6,565 bases of DNA from Tardiphaga sp. (GTDB taxonomy: Bacteria > Pseudomonadota > Alphaproteobacteria > Rhizobiales > Xanthobacteraceae): NCBI GenBank assembly GCA_028290765.1, contig JAQGJF010000670.1, positions 1 to 6,565 on the forward strand, in the 5' to 3' direction. Position numbers and translations under genes: made by a program. This document shows positions 1 through 5,501 of the stretch, one piece after another. How positions within the stretch are numbered: position 1 is the stretch's first letter; each line of letters begins with the position of its first letter. A model generated the notes under the pieces. That model was not told the DNA's origin and made no database searches. It saw only the letters and a program-made list of their open reading frames with translations.

Positions 1-134
1 AATACATCGCGCCGAAGTTGCGAAGCAACGTAGGCGGACGAGACGCGCGCAAGAGCGCGCTCGTCAGGATGAGGGCTTCCCCTGGAGCCGGCTGCGCGGC
101 GCCGTTCTGTCGCGGCTCGGAACTCGAGCAGACG
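1..134. other. Left-edge non-coding stretch with two hairpins
   Basis: I see no supportable gene here. Two frames stay open for a while, which is unremarkable in GC-rich DNA, and neither translation resembles a protein family I know. Two small inverted repeats are visible. One is GTTGC-GAA-GCAAC at 17-29. The other pairs GACGA (37-41) and GCGCGC (45-50) with GCGCGCTCGTC (55-65) across a four-base AAGA loop, with a three-base bulge. No run of T follows, so these are not clear intrinsic terminators. They may be the worn end of an intergenic repeat or the 3' flank of a gene lying outside the window. Confidence 0.35.
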
Positions 135-161
135 TTGACTCGGGACCGGAGGACAAATAAC
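135..161 (+). promoter_or_regulatory. Candidate promoter of the iclR-type gene
   Basis: TTGACTC at 135-141 is a close match to the alphaproteobacterial -35 pattern TTGACGS. After a 12-base spacer, CAAATAAC at 154-161 is a weaker fit to the -10 pattern GCTANAWC, matching mainly in its second half. Transcription would start near 168, just before the palindromes at 170-200, the geometry expected of a repressible promoter. This was judged by eye; the -10 half is weak. Confidence 0.35.
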
Positions 162-169
162 CATCGTTT

Positions 170-200
170 ATTACCGAAATATTTTTCGTAATCCGAAAAA
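170..200. promoter_or_regulatory. Two overlapping palindromes, candidate IclR-family operator
   Basis: TTTTTCG at 182-188 and CGAAAAA at 194-200 form perfect 7-base arms around TAATC. Overlapping it, ATTACCGAAAT..TTTTTCGTAAT at 170-192 is a second palindrome in which 8 of 11 base pairs match. IclR-family regulators bind short AT-centred palindromes with GAAA/TTTC half-sites, so this is a natural operator for the regulator that begins 10 bases downstream. Its place beside a candidate promoter suggests autoregulation. The protein-DNA link is inferred. Confidence 0.5.
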
Positions 201-210
201 TGAGAAACCG

Positions 211-1068
211 TTGTCCAGGTCCAGCCTCAAGCGCACAGGCGTCAGCGCCAGCAAATCCGCAGCCTCGGCTGCGGCGGATCGTTTGCGCAGCACGGTCCAG
301 TCGCTCGCCAAGGGTTTTCGGATCCTGGAGGCCTTCACCGCCGACAACGAGGAGATGACGCTCAGCGAAATCGCGCTCAAATCGGCGCTTGATCCCGGAA
401 CCACCTTTCGGATGCTCAACACCCTCGTGGAGCTTGGCTACGTCGCCAAGGTGCCGGATAGCCGCCGATTTTCATTGACGCTGAAGGTGCTGGACCTTGG
501 CTTTCATGCCATCGCCCACAAGGATCTGCGCGATATCGTGCGCCCGGTTCTGCGCGCGCTGGTGAACGACACCAGCGAAGCCGCCAGCTTCGCCGTGCTC
601 AATGGCGCCGAGGTGCTTTACATCGAACGCGTGCGGGCGGGTATCGCGCGACTGGGTGTCGATATTCGGATCGGAACCACGGTTCCTGCCCACCAGACCA
701 TCATCGGACACACAATGCTGGCCTTTCTGCCAGCCGCCGATCTCGCAAGGCTGAGCAAGATAACGCCGCGCCAGACTATTTCGGCGCTCGGCAAAATGGG
801 CTGGAACGACATCCAGCCGTCGCTGGCCAGCATCCGGCAGAAAGGTTACGCGCTGCGCGATTCCACGCTCAGCGAAGGGCTGCGCATTCTCGGCGTGCCG
901 GTGCTGGACCCGGACGGTCTTCCCGTCGGTGCCATCAGCATCGCCGCGCCGGCAGCCAGGATATCCGCGGACGAATTTCGCAAACGCGCGCTCAAATCCG
1001 CGCAGGCGGCGGCGCGGGACATCGCCAGGGCGCTCGAAGCTGGCGGCAGCATCGGCTTCAGCCCGTGA
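211..1068 (+). CDS. IclR-family transcriptional regulator
   Basis: This is a 285-residue DNA-binding regulator that probably controls the transporter and amidohydrolase genes behind it. Residues 28-78 form the N-terminal winged helix-turn-helix, with the typical pattern SLAKGFRILEAF, then LSEIA, TTFRMLNTL and LGYV. Residues about 105-272 form the IclR effector-binding domain, with IGTTVPAH (154-161) and GLRILGVPVLDPDG (223-236) in their usual places. The effector domain resembles the PcaR/PcaU/PobR type, which senses aromatic acids, but the effector here is unknown. The first 27 residues are a Ser/Ala-rich tail of no clear function. The start is uncertain: TTG at 211 has only a weak ribosome binding site, and a good one (GGAGGA, 148-153) is followed in frame only by ATA, ATC and ATT. 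TTG at 283 would still keep the whole HTH. The family call is firm; the regulated genes are inferred from position. Confidence 0.93.
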   Translation: MSRSSLKRTGVSASKSAASAAADRLRSTVQSLAKGFRILEAFTADNEEMTLSEIALKSALDPGTTFRMLNTLVELGYVAKVPDSRRFSLTLKVLDLGFHAIAHKDLRDIVRPVLRALVNDTSEAASFAVLNGAEVLYIERVRAGIARLGVDIRIGTTVPAHQTIIGHTMLAFLPAADLARLSKITPRQTISALGKMGWNDIQPSLASIRQKGYALRDSTLSEGLRILGVPVLDPDGLPVGAISIAAPAARISADEFRKRALKSAQAAARDIARALEAGGSIGFSP

Positions 1069-1111
1069 CCTCAGCCACAACGTTCCAGCGATAAATCAAA
1101 AAATTGTAATC

Positions 1112-1116
1112 GGAGG
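1112..1116 (+). promoter_or_regulatory. Strong ribosome binding site of the MFS gene
   Basis: GGAGG lies five bases before the ATG at 1122 and fixes that start. It is the best Shine-Dalgarno sequence seen in front of any gene in the window, which suggests the transporter is translated efficiently. The 53-base gap after the regulator shows no convincing separate promoter or terminator, so read-through from the regulator gene is likely. Confidence 0.75.
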
Positions 1117-1121
1117 AGTAC

Positions 1122-2501
1122 ATGCTCGAGACATCAACCAGGCCCGCGCGCGCGTTGACCGCGCAGGATATCAGTGCGCGCATCGAACGGCTTCCGGTCA
1201 CCCGAAGGCTTTCTCTGATCCGCGTGATCATCGGTGCCGCGACATTCTTCGATGCCTACACGGTGCTCGCCATCGCCTTCGCCATGCCGGTGCTGTCCCG
1301 GGAATGGCAACTCACGCCCTCCCAGATCGGAATGATCCTGTCGTGCGGATATCTCGGACAGATGGTGGGCGCGGTGTTTTTCGGCTGGCTGGCCGAGCGT
1401 ATCGGGCGCCTGCAGGTGCTCTTGCTGACGATCATCGTGTTCGTCGGGATGGACGTCGCCTGCCTGTTTGCCTGGAGCGCCTGGTCCATGAGCCTGTTCC
1501 GCTTCATCCAGGGGATCGGCACCGGCGGCGAAATTCCGGTTGCGAGCGCCTATATCAATGAATTCATCGGCGCCAAGCGACGCGGTCGCTTCTTCCTGCT
1601 TTACGAGGTGATCTTTCCGATCGGCCTGATGTTCGCAGGCATCGCGGGCTATTTCCTGGTGCCGGTCTATGGCTGGCGGGCGATGTTCCTGGTCGGCCTG
1701 GTGCCGGCTGTCCTGACGATACCGCTGCGATGGTTGTTGACCGAGTCGCCGCGCTGGCTCGCCGCCAAGGGGCGGCTCGAAGAAGCCGACAAAATCGTCA
1801 GCGACCTGGAAAACGCCGCCGTCAAGGAGGGCAAGCCGCTCGCTGCGCCCCAAACGGTGGAAATTCCCAAAATCGCGGGGCGCCAGACCGATTGGCGCGA
1901 GCTTTTCCAGGGCATCTATCGTCCCCGAACGCTCACCATATGGGTCATCTGGTTTTGTACCTATCTTGTGATCAACGGCATGATCACCTGGTTGCCGACG
2001 CTCTACCGGGAATTCTTCAAGCTGCCGCTGCAAACCAGCCTGGCCTATGGCTTCATCACCTCCGCCTGCGGCGTCGTGGCCTCGATCGGCTGCGCCTTGC
2101 TGATCGATCGGGTCGGCCGCAAGCGCTGGTATGTCGCGGCGTTTCTGCTCGGATGCATCCCGTTGGTGGTTCTTGTGGTTCTGGGAGCGGATACGGCAAC
2201 GCATGTGCTTGTCCTTGTCGCCATCGCCTATGCCATTCTCCAGACCATTGCCTTTTCGCTGTTTCTCTATTCGGCGGAGCTGTATCCGACGCGGCTGCGG
2301 GCGCTGGGCACCGGTTGCGGCAGCGCGTGGCTGCGTCTCGGCTCGTCGACCGGTCCGTTGATCGTCGGTCTGGTCGTTGCAGACTATGGCGTCAGGTATG
2401 TGTTCGCCATCTTCGCCGGCGTGCTCGTTCTGGGCGCCCTGGTGACCTATCTGTTTGCGATCGAGACCAAGGGCAAGGCGCTGGAACAGCTGTCACCTTA
2501 G
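1122..2501 (+). CDS. MFS transporter, metabolite/sugar:H+ symporter type
   Basis: This is a 459-residue inner-membrane secondary transporter of the major facilitator superfamily, a usual length for 12 membrane helices. The MFS motif A in loop 2-3 is clear (GWLAERIGR, 88-96), and its repeat in the second half is LIDRVGRKRW (327-336). RFIQGIGTGGEIP (127-139) is the helix-4 motif shared with the AAHS and sugar-porter branches. ESPRWLAAKGR (208-218) and the C-terminal ETKGKALEQL (448-457) are sugar-porter signatures. Asp44 in helix 1 (FFDAY) sits where aromatic acid:H+ symporters carry a key acidic residue. Residues about 208-268 form the central cytoplasmic loop. The gene lies between an IclR regulator and an amidohydrolase 38 bases downstream, so it most likely imports the substrate of that enzyme. 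An organic or aromatic acid is the best guess; a sugar is less likely given the neighbours. The family is certain, the substrate is not. Confidence 0.93.
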   Translation: MLETSTRPARALTAQDISARIERLPVTRRLSLIRVIIGAATFFDAYTVLAIAFAMPVLSREWQLTPSQIGMILSCGYLGQMVGAVFFGWLAERIGRLQVLLLTIIVFVGMDVACLFAWSAWSMSLFRFIQGIGTGGEIPVASAYINEFIGAKRRGRFFLLYEVIFPIGLMFAGIAGYFLVPVYGWRAMFLVGLVPAVLTIPLRWLLTESPRWLAAKGRLEEADKIVSDLENAAVKEGKPLAAPQTVEIPKIAGRQTDWRELFQGIYRPRTLTIWVIWFCTYLVINGMITWLPTLYREFFKLPLQTSLAYGFITSACGVVASIGCALLIDRVGRKRWYVAAFLLGCIPLVVLVVLGADTATHVLVLVAIAYAILQTIAFSLFLYSAELYPTRLRALGTGCGSAWLRLGSSTGPLIVGLVVADYGVRYVFAIFAGVLVLGALVTYLFAIETKGKALEQLSP

Positions 2502-2539
2502 TCAGGCCGCTCAAGAACAAGTTTTCAATGGAGTAGATC

Positions 2540-3562
2540 GTGAGCCTTCGAATCGACGCCTGGACGCATATCTTCCCACCGGCTTATTTTGCCAAGCTGC
2601 AGACGATCGCGTCGGCGGCCGGACCGCTGAAGCGATGGATGGAACTGACGCCGCTTTACGATCTCGAGCAGCGCTTCCGGCTGATGGACAAGTTTGACGC
2701 CTATCAGCAGGTCCTGACGCCGTCGATGCCGCCGATCGAAGACCTCGCGGAAGGGCAAGCCGCAGTCGATTTGATGCGCCTCATGAACGACGGACTCGCC
2801 GAACTGGTCAAGGCGCATCCCGATCGCTTTCCGGCCTTTGCCGGCGCGCTCTCCTTGCTCGATCCCGAGGCGGCCATCGCGGAAATCGAGCGCGCGGCAA
2901 AACTCGGCGCGATCGGTTTCCAGATCTGCACCCATGTTCGCGGTACGGCGCTGGACGCACCGCGCTTTCAACCGGTTTTCGCTGCGATCGCACAACGCAA
3001 TCTGGCGATCTGGCTGCACCCGGTGCGCGGACCGCAGCCGGATTACCCGACCGAGATGAAATCGCATGACGAAATCTGGTGGTGCTTCGGCTGGCCCTAT
3101 GACAGCAGCGTGGCCATGGCCCGGCTGGCGTTTTCCGGCATTTTCGACCGTCACCCCGAACTCAAAATCATCACGCACCACATGGGCGCGATGATCCCTT
3201 ATTTCGCCGGGCGGATCGAACAAGGATGGGGCCTGGAAATGGGTTCCCGCACCCCGCCTTCGGATTCCCATCTGCTGCCGGGCCCGCTGCAGCGGCCGGC
3301 GCCCGACTATTTCCGGATGTTCCACGCCGACACGGCGCTGTCAGGATCGGCGCCGGCGACGCAATGCGGCCTGGATTACTTCGGTGCCGACAAGGTGCTG
3401 TTTGCCAGCGATTTCCCGTTCGACGCCGAGGGTGGTTGCTATCTGGTTCGCGAAACCATCCGCGCGCTGGACGAGTTGAAGTTGCCGACTGAGGTCCGTG
3501 CGAAGATCGATCACGGCAACGTTCAGGCGATCATTGGCCATCGCAGTTCCAGAGCGGAATGA
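2540..3562 (+). CDS. Amidohydrolase-family metal enzyme, ACMSD/COG2159-like
   Basis: This is a 340-residue soluble TIM-barrel enzyme of the amidohydrolase-2 group. That group includes ACMSD, gamma-resorcylate decarboxylase and 5-carboxyvanillate decarboxylase, most of which split CO2 from an acid without oxygen. Seen in sequence: the N-terminal DAWTHIFPP (6-14), His160 (IWLHP) as the strand-5 metal ligand, His214 in ITHHMG, and Asp291 in FASDFP as the catalytic Asp. The C-terminal GNVQAIIG (326-333) is also typical. The odd point is residue 8: the family's HxH or ExH pair is Trp-Thr-His here, so the first metal ligand is missing. The start is GTG at 2540, with GGAG about six bases upstream; the 38-base gap to the transporter gene argues for one transcript. 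The product probably decarboxylates or hydrolyses the imported compound. Fold and family are well supported, the exact reaction is unknown. Confidence 0.88.
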   Translation: MSLRIDAWTHIFPPAYFAKLQTIASAAGPLKRWMELTPLYDLEQRFRLMDKFDAYQQVLTPSMPPIEDLAEGQAAVDLMRLMNDGLAELVKAHPDRFPAFAGALSLLDPEAAIAEIERAAKLGAIGFQICTHVRGTALDAPRFQPVFAAIAQRNLAIWLHPVRGPQPDYPTEMKSHDEIWWCFGWPYDSSVAMARLAFSGIFDRHPELKIITHHMGAMIPYFAGRIEQGWGLEMGSRTPPSDSHLLPGPLQRPAPDYFRMFHADTALSGSAPATQCGLDYFGADKVLFASDFPFDAEGGCYLVRETIRALDELKLPTEVRAKIDHGNVQAIIGHRSSRAE

Positions 3563-3590
3563 TCCTAAATCAGATCGGCATCACCAACCC

Positions 3591-3707
3591 CGTCATTGCG
3601 AGGAGCTCTCGCGACGACTGCGTCCGCCGAAGCTCGAAGAGCGAAGGAGGAAGCAATCCAGTCTTCCTTCGCGGCCCCTGGATTGCTTCGCTTCGCTCGC
3701 AATGACG
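3591..3707. repeat. Mosaic intergenic palindromic repeat
   Basis: Outer arms CGTCATTGCGAG (3591-3602) and CTCGCAATGACG (3696-3707) are perfect inverted repeats. A second nested perfect pair is GAAGCAATCCAG (3650-3661) and CTGGATTGCTTC (3678-3689), with a 16-base loop. The element fills the gap between two convergent genes and could fold into a long hairpin at the 3' end of both transcripts, ending or protecting them. I recall this CGTCATTGCGAG..CTCGCAATGACG form as abundant in Bradyrhizobium and relatives. No poly-T tract is present, so a classical terminator is not shown. Confidence 0.85.
3618..3650. repeat. Small hairpin unit nested in one arm of the repeat
   Basis: This 33-base stretch lies between the outer arm (ending GCGACGA) and the inner arm, where the copies I recall run almost directly from GACGA to AGCAATCCAG. 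It folds by itself: TCCGCC (3623-3628) pairs with GGAGGA (3646-3651) at five of six positions, and GCTC (3632-3635) pairs perfectly with GAGC (3639-3642) around GAA, with GAA on both sides as an internal loop. It looks like a unit of another repeat family inserted here. That it is an insertion is inferred; the hairpin is seen. Confidence 0.5.
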
Positions 3708-3754
3708 GAGTTGGCGGCGGTGCAATCCCCACGCGCCGCCCGTTGAAGCGAACA

Positions 3755-4462
3755 TCACACAGCCCGCGGCACCGGCGCGGGCAATCCCGATTCGCCCGGC
3801 TTGAAAACCGCAGCGACCGATTTTCCGGTCAGCGCAGCCAGCACCAGCGCGACCATATGGGCCAGACGCTCGTCCCTGGCGGTCTCGGACAACAGGTCGC
3901 GGCCGAAGATCACGCTGAGCGTGGCGCTGTTGGACAGATAGAAGAAGCCCAGCGCCGCGATCGAGATATAGAGCTGCACCGGGTCCATCGCGATCTGGAA
4001 ATCGCCGCTCTCGACGCCCCTCTTCACCACCTTGCCGATCATCTCGACGAACGGCGAATGCATCGATTTGATCCGGGTCGAGCGCTTGATGTGACGCGCC
4101 TGCGCCTGGTTTTCGGTATTGAGCAACGCCAGAAATTCCGGATTGCGAATGAAGTAATTCCAGGTGAACCCGATCAGCCGCTCGATCGCCTCGGGTGGAT
4201 CGAGATGTTCGAGGTCGAGGCCGCGCTCTTCCACGCGAATTTGTTCGTAGGCGCCTTCCAGCACCGCGAGATAGAGATCCTCCTTGTTGCCGACATGGTA
4301 GTACAGCATGCGCTTGTTGGCGCCCGCCTCCGCGGCGATCCGGTCGACGCGCGCGCCGCCGATGCCATGCGCGGCGAACTCCTTCTTGGCGGCCTCGAGG
4401 ATGCGAATCCGCATGCCCTCGGGGTCGCGCTGCCATTTCAGGGTTCGTTTTGCCTTAGCCAA
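3755..4462 (-). CDS. TetR/AcrR-family transcriptional regulator
   Basis: This is a 235-residue one-component repressor, a little longer than the usual 190-220. Residues about 18-64 form the TetR helix-turn-helix: ILEAAKKEFAAHG (21-33), then VDRIAAEAGANKRMLYYHVGNK (39-60), the recognition helix region ending in the classic YYHVGNKEDLY. The C-terminal ligand domain (about 85-215) has NPEFLALLNTENQAQARHI (107-125), typical of a RutR/YcdC-like TetR subgroup. The start is TTG at 4460-4462: no in-frame ATG or GTG lies just upstream, and the next Met (17) would clip the HTH. The ribosome binding site is weak. It is divergent from the TauE/SafE transporter and shares a palindrome-rich intergenic region, so self-regulation and control of that transporter are likely. 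The ligand is unknown. It converges with the amidohydrolase across the mosaic repeat. Confidence 0.92.
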   Translation of the reverse strand: MAKAKRTLKWQRDPEGMRIRILEAAKKEFAAHGIGGARVDRIAAEAGANKRMLYYHVGNKEDLYLAVLEGAYEQIRVEERGLDLEHLDPPEAIERLIGFTWNYFIRNPEFLALLNTENQAQARHIKRSTRIKSMHSPFVEMIGKVVKRGVESGDFQIAMDPVQLYISIAALGFFYLSNSATLSVIFGRDLLSETARDERLAHMVALVLAALTGKSVAAVFKPGESGLPAPVPRAV

Positions 4463-4491
4463 TTCGGGTGACCTGTCGCTCGAAGACCAAC

Positions 4492-4535
4492 CGCATGTAG
4501 CATGCGACCGGTGGTTTGAGAACGAAGCATGTTCT
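4492..4535 (-). promoter_or_regulatory. TetR-gene promoter with two operator-like palindromes
   Basis: CGCATG-TAG-CATGCG (4492-4506) is a perfect palindrome with 6-base arms, and AGAAC-N7-GTTCT (4519-4535) is a second with 5-base arms. Read on the minus strand, GCTACATG (4494-4501) fits the alphaproteobacterial -10 pattern GCTANAWC at seven of eight positions. TTCTCAA sits 14 bases upstream of it as a weaker -35. The first palindrome therefore lies on the -10, where a bound TetR dimer would block its own promoter. CATGCG and GACCGG each occur again at 4536-4547. Site calling was by eye. Confidence 0.45.
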
Positions 4536-4612
4536 GACCGGCATGCGCAAACGCGGGTCGCCTTTTGCGGGTCGCCCCGCTAAGACTGCGGCCTCCTCTC
4601 CTGGACCCGCCT

Positions 4613-5377
4613 GTGCCCCCCATCATTTCCGACCCGTATTTCTATTGCGCCGCCATTCCGGCGGTGATCCTGCTTGGGCTCTCCAAAGGCGGTTTTGTCA
4701 GCGTCGGCATGACGGCGACGCCGCTGCTGGCGCTGTACCTGCCGCCGCTCGAGGCCGCGGCGCTGCTGCTGCCGGTCTTGATCAGCCAGGACCTGATCTC
4801 GATCTATGTCTACCGGCGCGACTGGGACGCCTCGAATCTGAAAGTCCTGATCCCCGGCGCGGTGATCGGGATGGCCTGCGGCTGGCTGATCGCGTCGCAC
4901 GTCTCGGATAACGCGGTGCGGATTGCGATCGGCAGCATCGGCCTCTCGTTCGTCGGCTACATGTGGCTGCGCCGGGCCATCGTCGAGCCGAGCCGGATGA
5001 GTGCCGCCAGCGGCGTGTTCTGGGGAGCCCTGTCCGGCTTCACCTCCTTCATGACCCAGGGCGGCAGTCCGCCGTTCCAGGTCTATGTGCTGCCGCAGCG
5101 GCTGCCGAAACTGGTGCTGGTCGGCACCACCACGATGTTCTTCAGCGCGGTCAACGCCATGAAGATCGTCCCCTATTTCATGCTCGGGCAGTTCACCCCG
5201 GTCAACCTTTCCACCTCGCTGACGCTGCTCCCGGTCGCGGTCGGCGCGAACTTTATCGGGGTCTGGCTGGTCCGGCACACGCCGACCTACATGTTCTACC
5301 GGATCGCCTATACGCTGCTGCTGCTGATCTCGCTGACGCTATTGTGGCAGGGTGGGTCGAATCTGCTGGCGCGGTAA
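4613..5377 (+). CDS. TauE/SafE (TSUP) family membrane transporter
   Basis: This is a 254-residue, very hydrophobic inner-membrane protein with about eight membrane segments, the usual size for the TSUP family. That family moves small anions, among them sulfite, sulfoacetate and other organosulfur compounds. Seen motifs are GLSKGGF (22-28) in the first half and GFTSFMTQGGSPPFQVYVLP (142-161) in the second, both hallmarks of the family. I chose GTG at 4613 because residue 1 then precedes PPIISDPYF, the usual TSUP N-terminus, with GGA about seven bases upstream. TTG at 4565 would add 16 residues rich in Arg and Pro that look like untranslated sequence. The gene diverges from a TetR regulator that probably controls it. 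It ends in TAA at 5375-5377, just before a repeat block. The family is sure; the substrate is not, and sulfite export is only the family default. Confidence 0.9.
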   Translation: MPPIISDPYFYCAAIPAVILLGLSKGGFVSVGMTATPLLALYLPPLEAAALLLPVLISQDLISIYVYRRDWDASNLKVLIPGAVIGMACGWLIASHVSDNAVRIAIGSIGLSFVGYMWLRRAIVEPSRMSAASGVFWGALSGFTSFMTQGGSPPFQVYVLPQRLPKLVLVGTTTMFFSAVNAMKIVPYFMLGQFTPVNLSTSLTLLPVAVGANFIGVWLVRHTPTYMFYRIAYTLLLLISLTLLWQGGSNLLAR

Positions 5378-5380
5378 GTT

Positions 5381-5462
5381 TAGCCCACATGAGCGCTGCG
5401 ACATCCGGGAGGCCGCGGATGTTGAAATGTTGCCCCGGATGTCGCTGCGCTCATCCGGGCTA
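5381..5462. repeat. Large inverted repeat, CCGGATG family
   Basis: The left arm (5381-5409) and the right arm (5434-5462) are 29-base inverted repeats that match at 26 positions. The core is GCGACATCCGGG on the left and CCCGGATGTCGC on the right, with a 24-base loop. It lies between the convergent transporter and VOC genes, four bases after the transporter stop codon, so it probably shapes the 3' ends of both messages. I recall GTAGCCCGGATGAGCG repeats as frequent in Bradyrhizobium and Rhodopseudomonas; this copy looks lightly degraded in the left arm. Confidence 0.85.
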
Positions 5463-5463
5463 C

Positions 5464-5486
5464 GATTGCTTCGCTCGCAATGACGG
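5464..5486. repeat. Partial copy of the CGCAATGACG repeat
   Basis: GATTGCTTCGCTCGCAATGACGG matches the right-hand end of the repeat at 3591-3707, read from 3681, apart from five missing bases (one CTTCG unit). The left half of that element is absent here. It abuts the CCGGATG inverted repeat one base away, so this gap holds a fusion of two repeat families. Bases 5487-5501 up to the VOC stop codon show nothing more. Confidence 0.75.
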
Positions 5487-5501
5487 CGGCGAATGCCTTC
5501 G

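Noticed and set aside
1083..1110. Possible promoter TTCCAG-N16-TGTAAT before the MFS gene
   Set aside because: The -35 is poor, and transcription would begin at or inside the ribosome binding site at 1112-1116, leaving no usable leader.
1134..2204. Long open frame (356 codons) on the minus strand opposite the MFS gene
   Set aside because: Its translation is rich in His, Asp, Arg and Gln without any family motif, as expected from the antisense of a GC-rich membrane protein gene. The plus-strand MFS gene is unmistakable.
2525..3325. 266-codon minus-strand frame opposite the amidohydrolase
   Set aside because: No recognisable domain; it mirrors the codon pattern of the real gene on the plus strand.
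3591..3707. CRISPR-like or intrinsic terminator reading of the repeat
   Set aside because: There are only two nested inverted arms with no regular repeat-spacer units, so it is not CRISPR. The lack of a T-run after the stem argues against a classical intrinsic terminator.
3570..4436. 288-codon minus-strand frame overlapping the TetR gene in another frame
   Set aside because: Arg/Gly/Ala-rich translation that reads through the repeat, a typical out-of-frame shadow.
3596..4471. 291-codon plus-strand frame opposite the TetR gene
   Set aside because: It begins inside the palindromic repeat and its product is low-complexity antisense of the TetR gene. The TetR helix-turn-helix on the minus strand is clear.
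4580..5278. 232-codon minus-strand frame opposite the TSUP gene
   Set aside because: Composed mainly of Asp, Arg, His and Gln, the antisense of hydrophobic codons; no motif.
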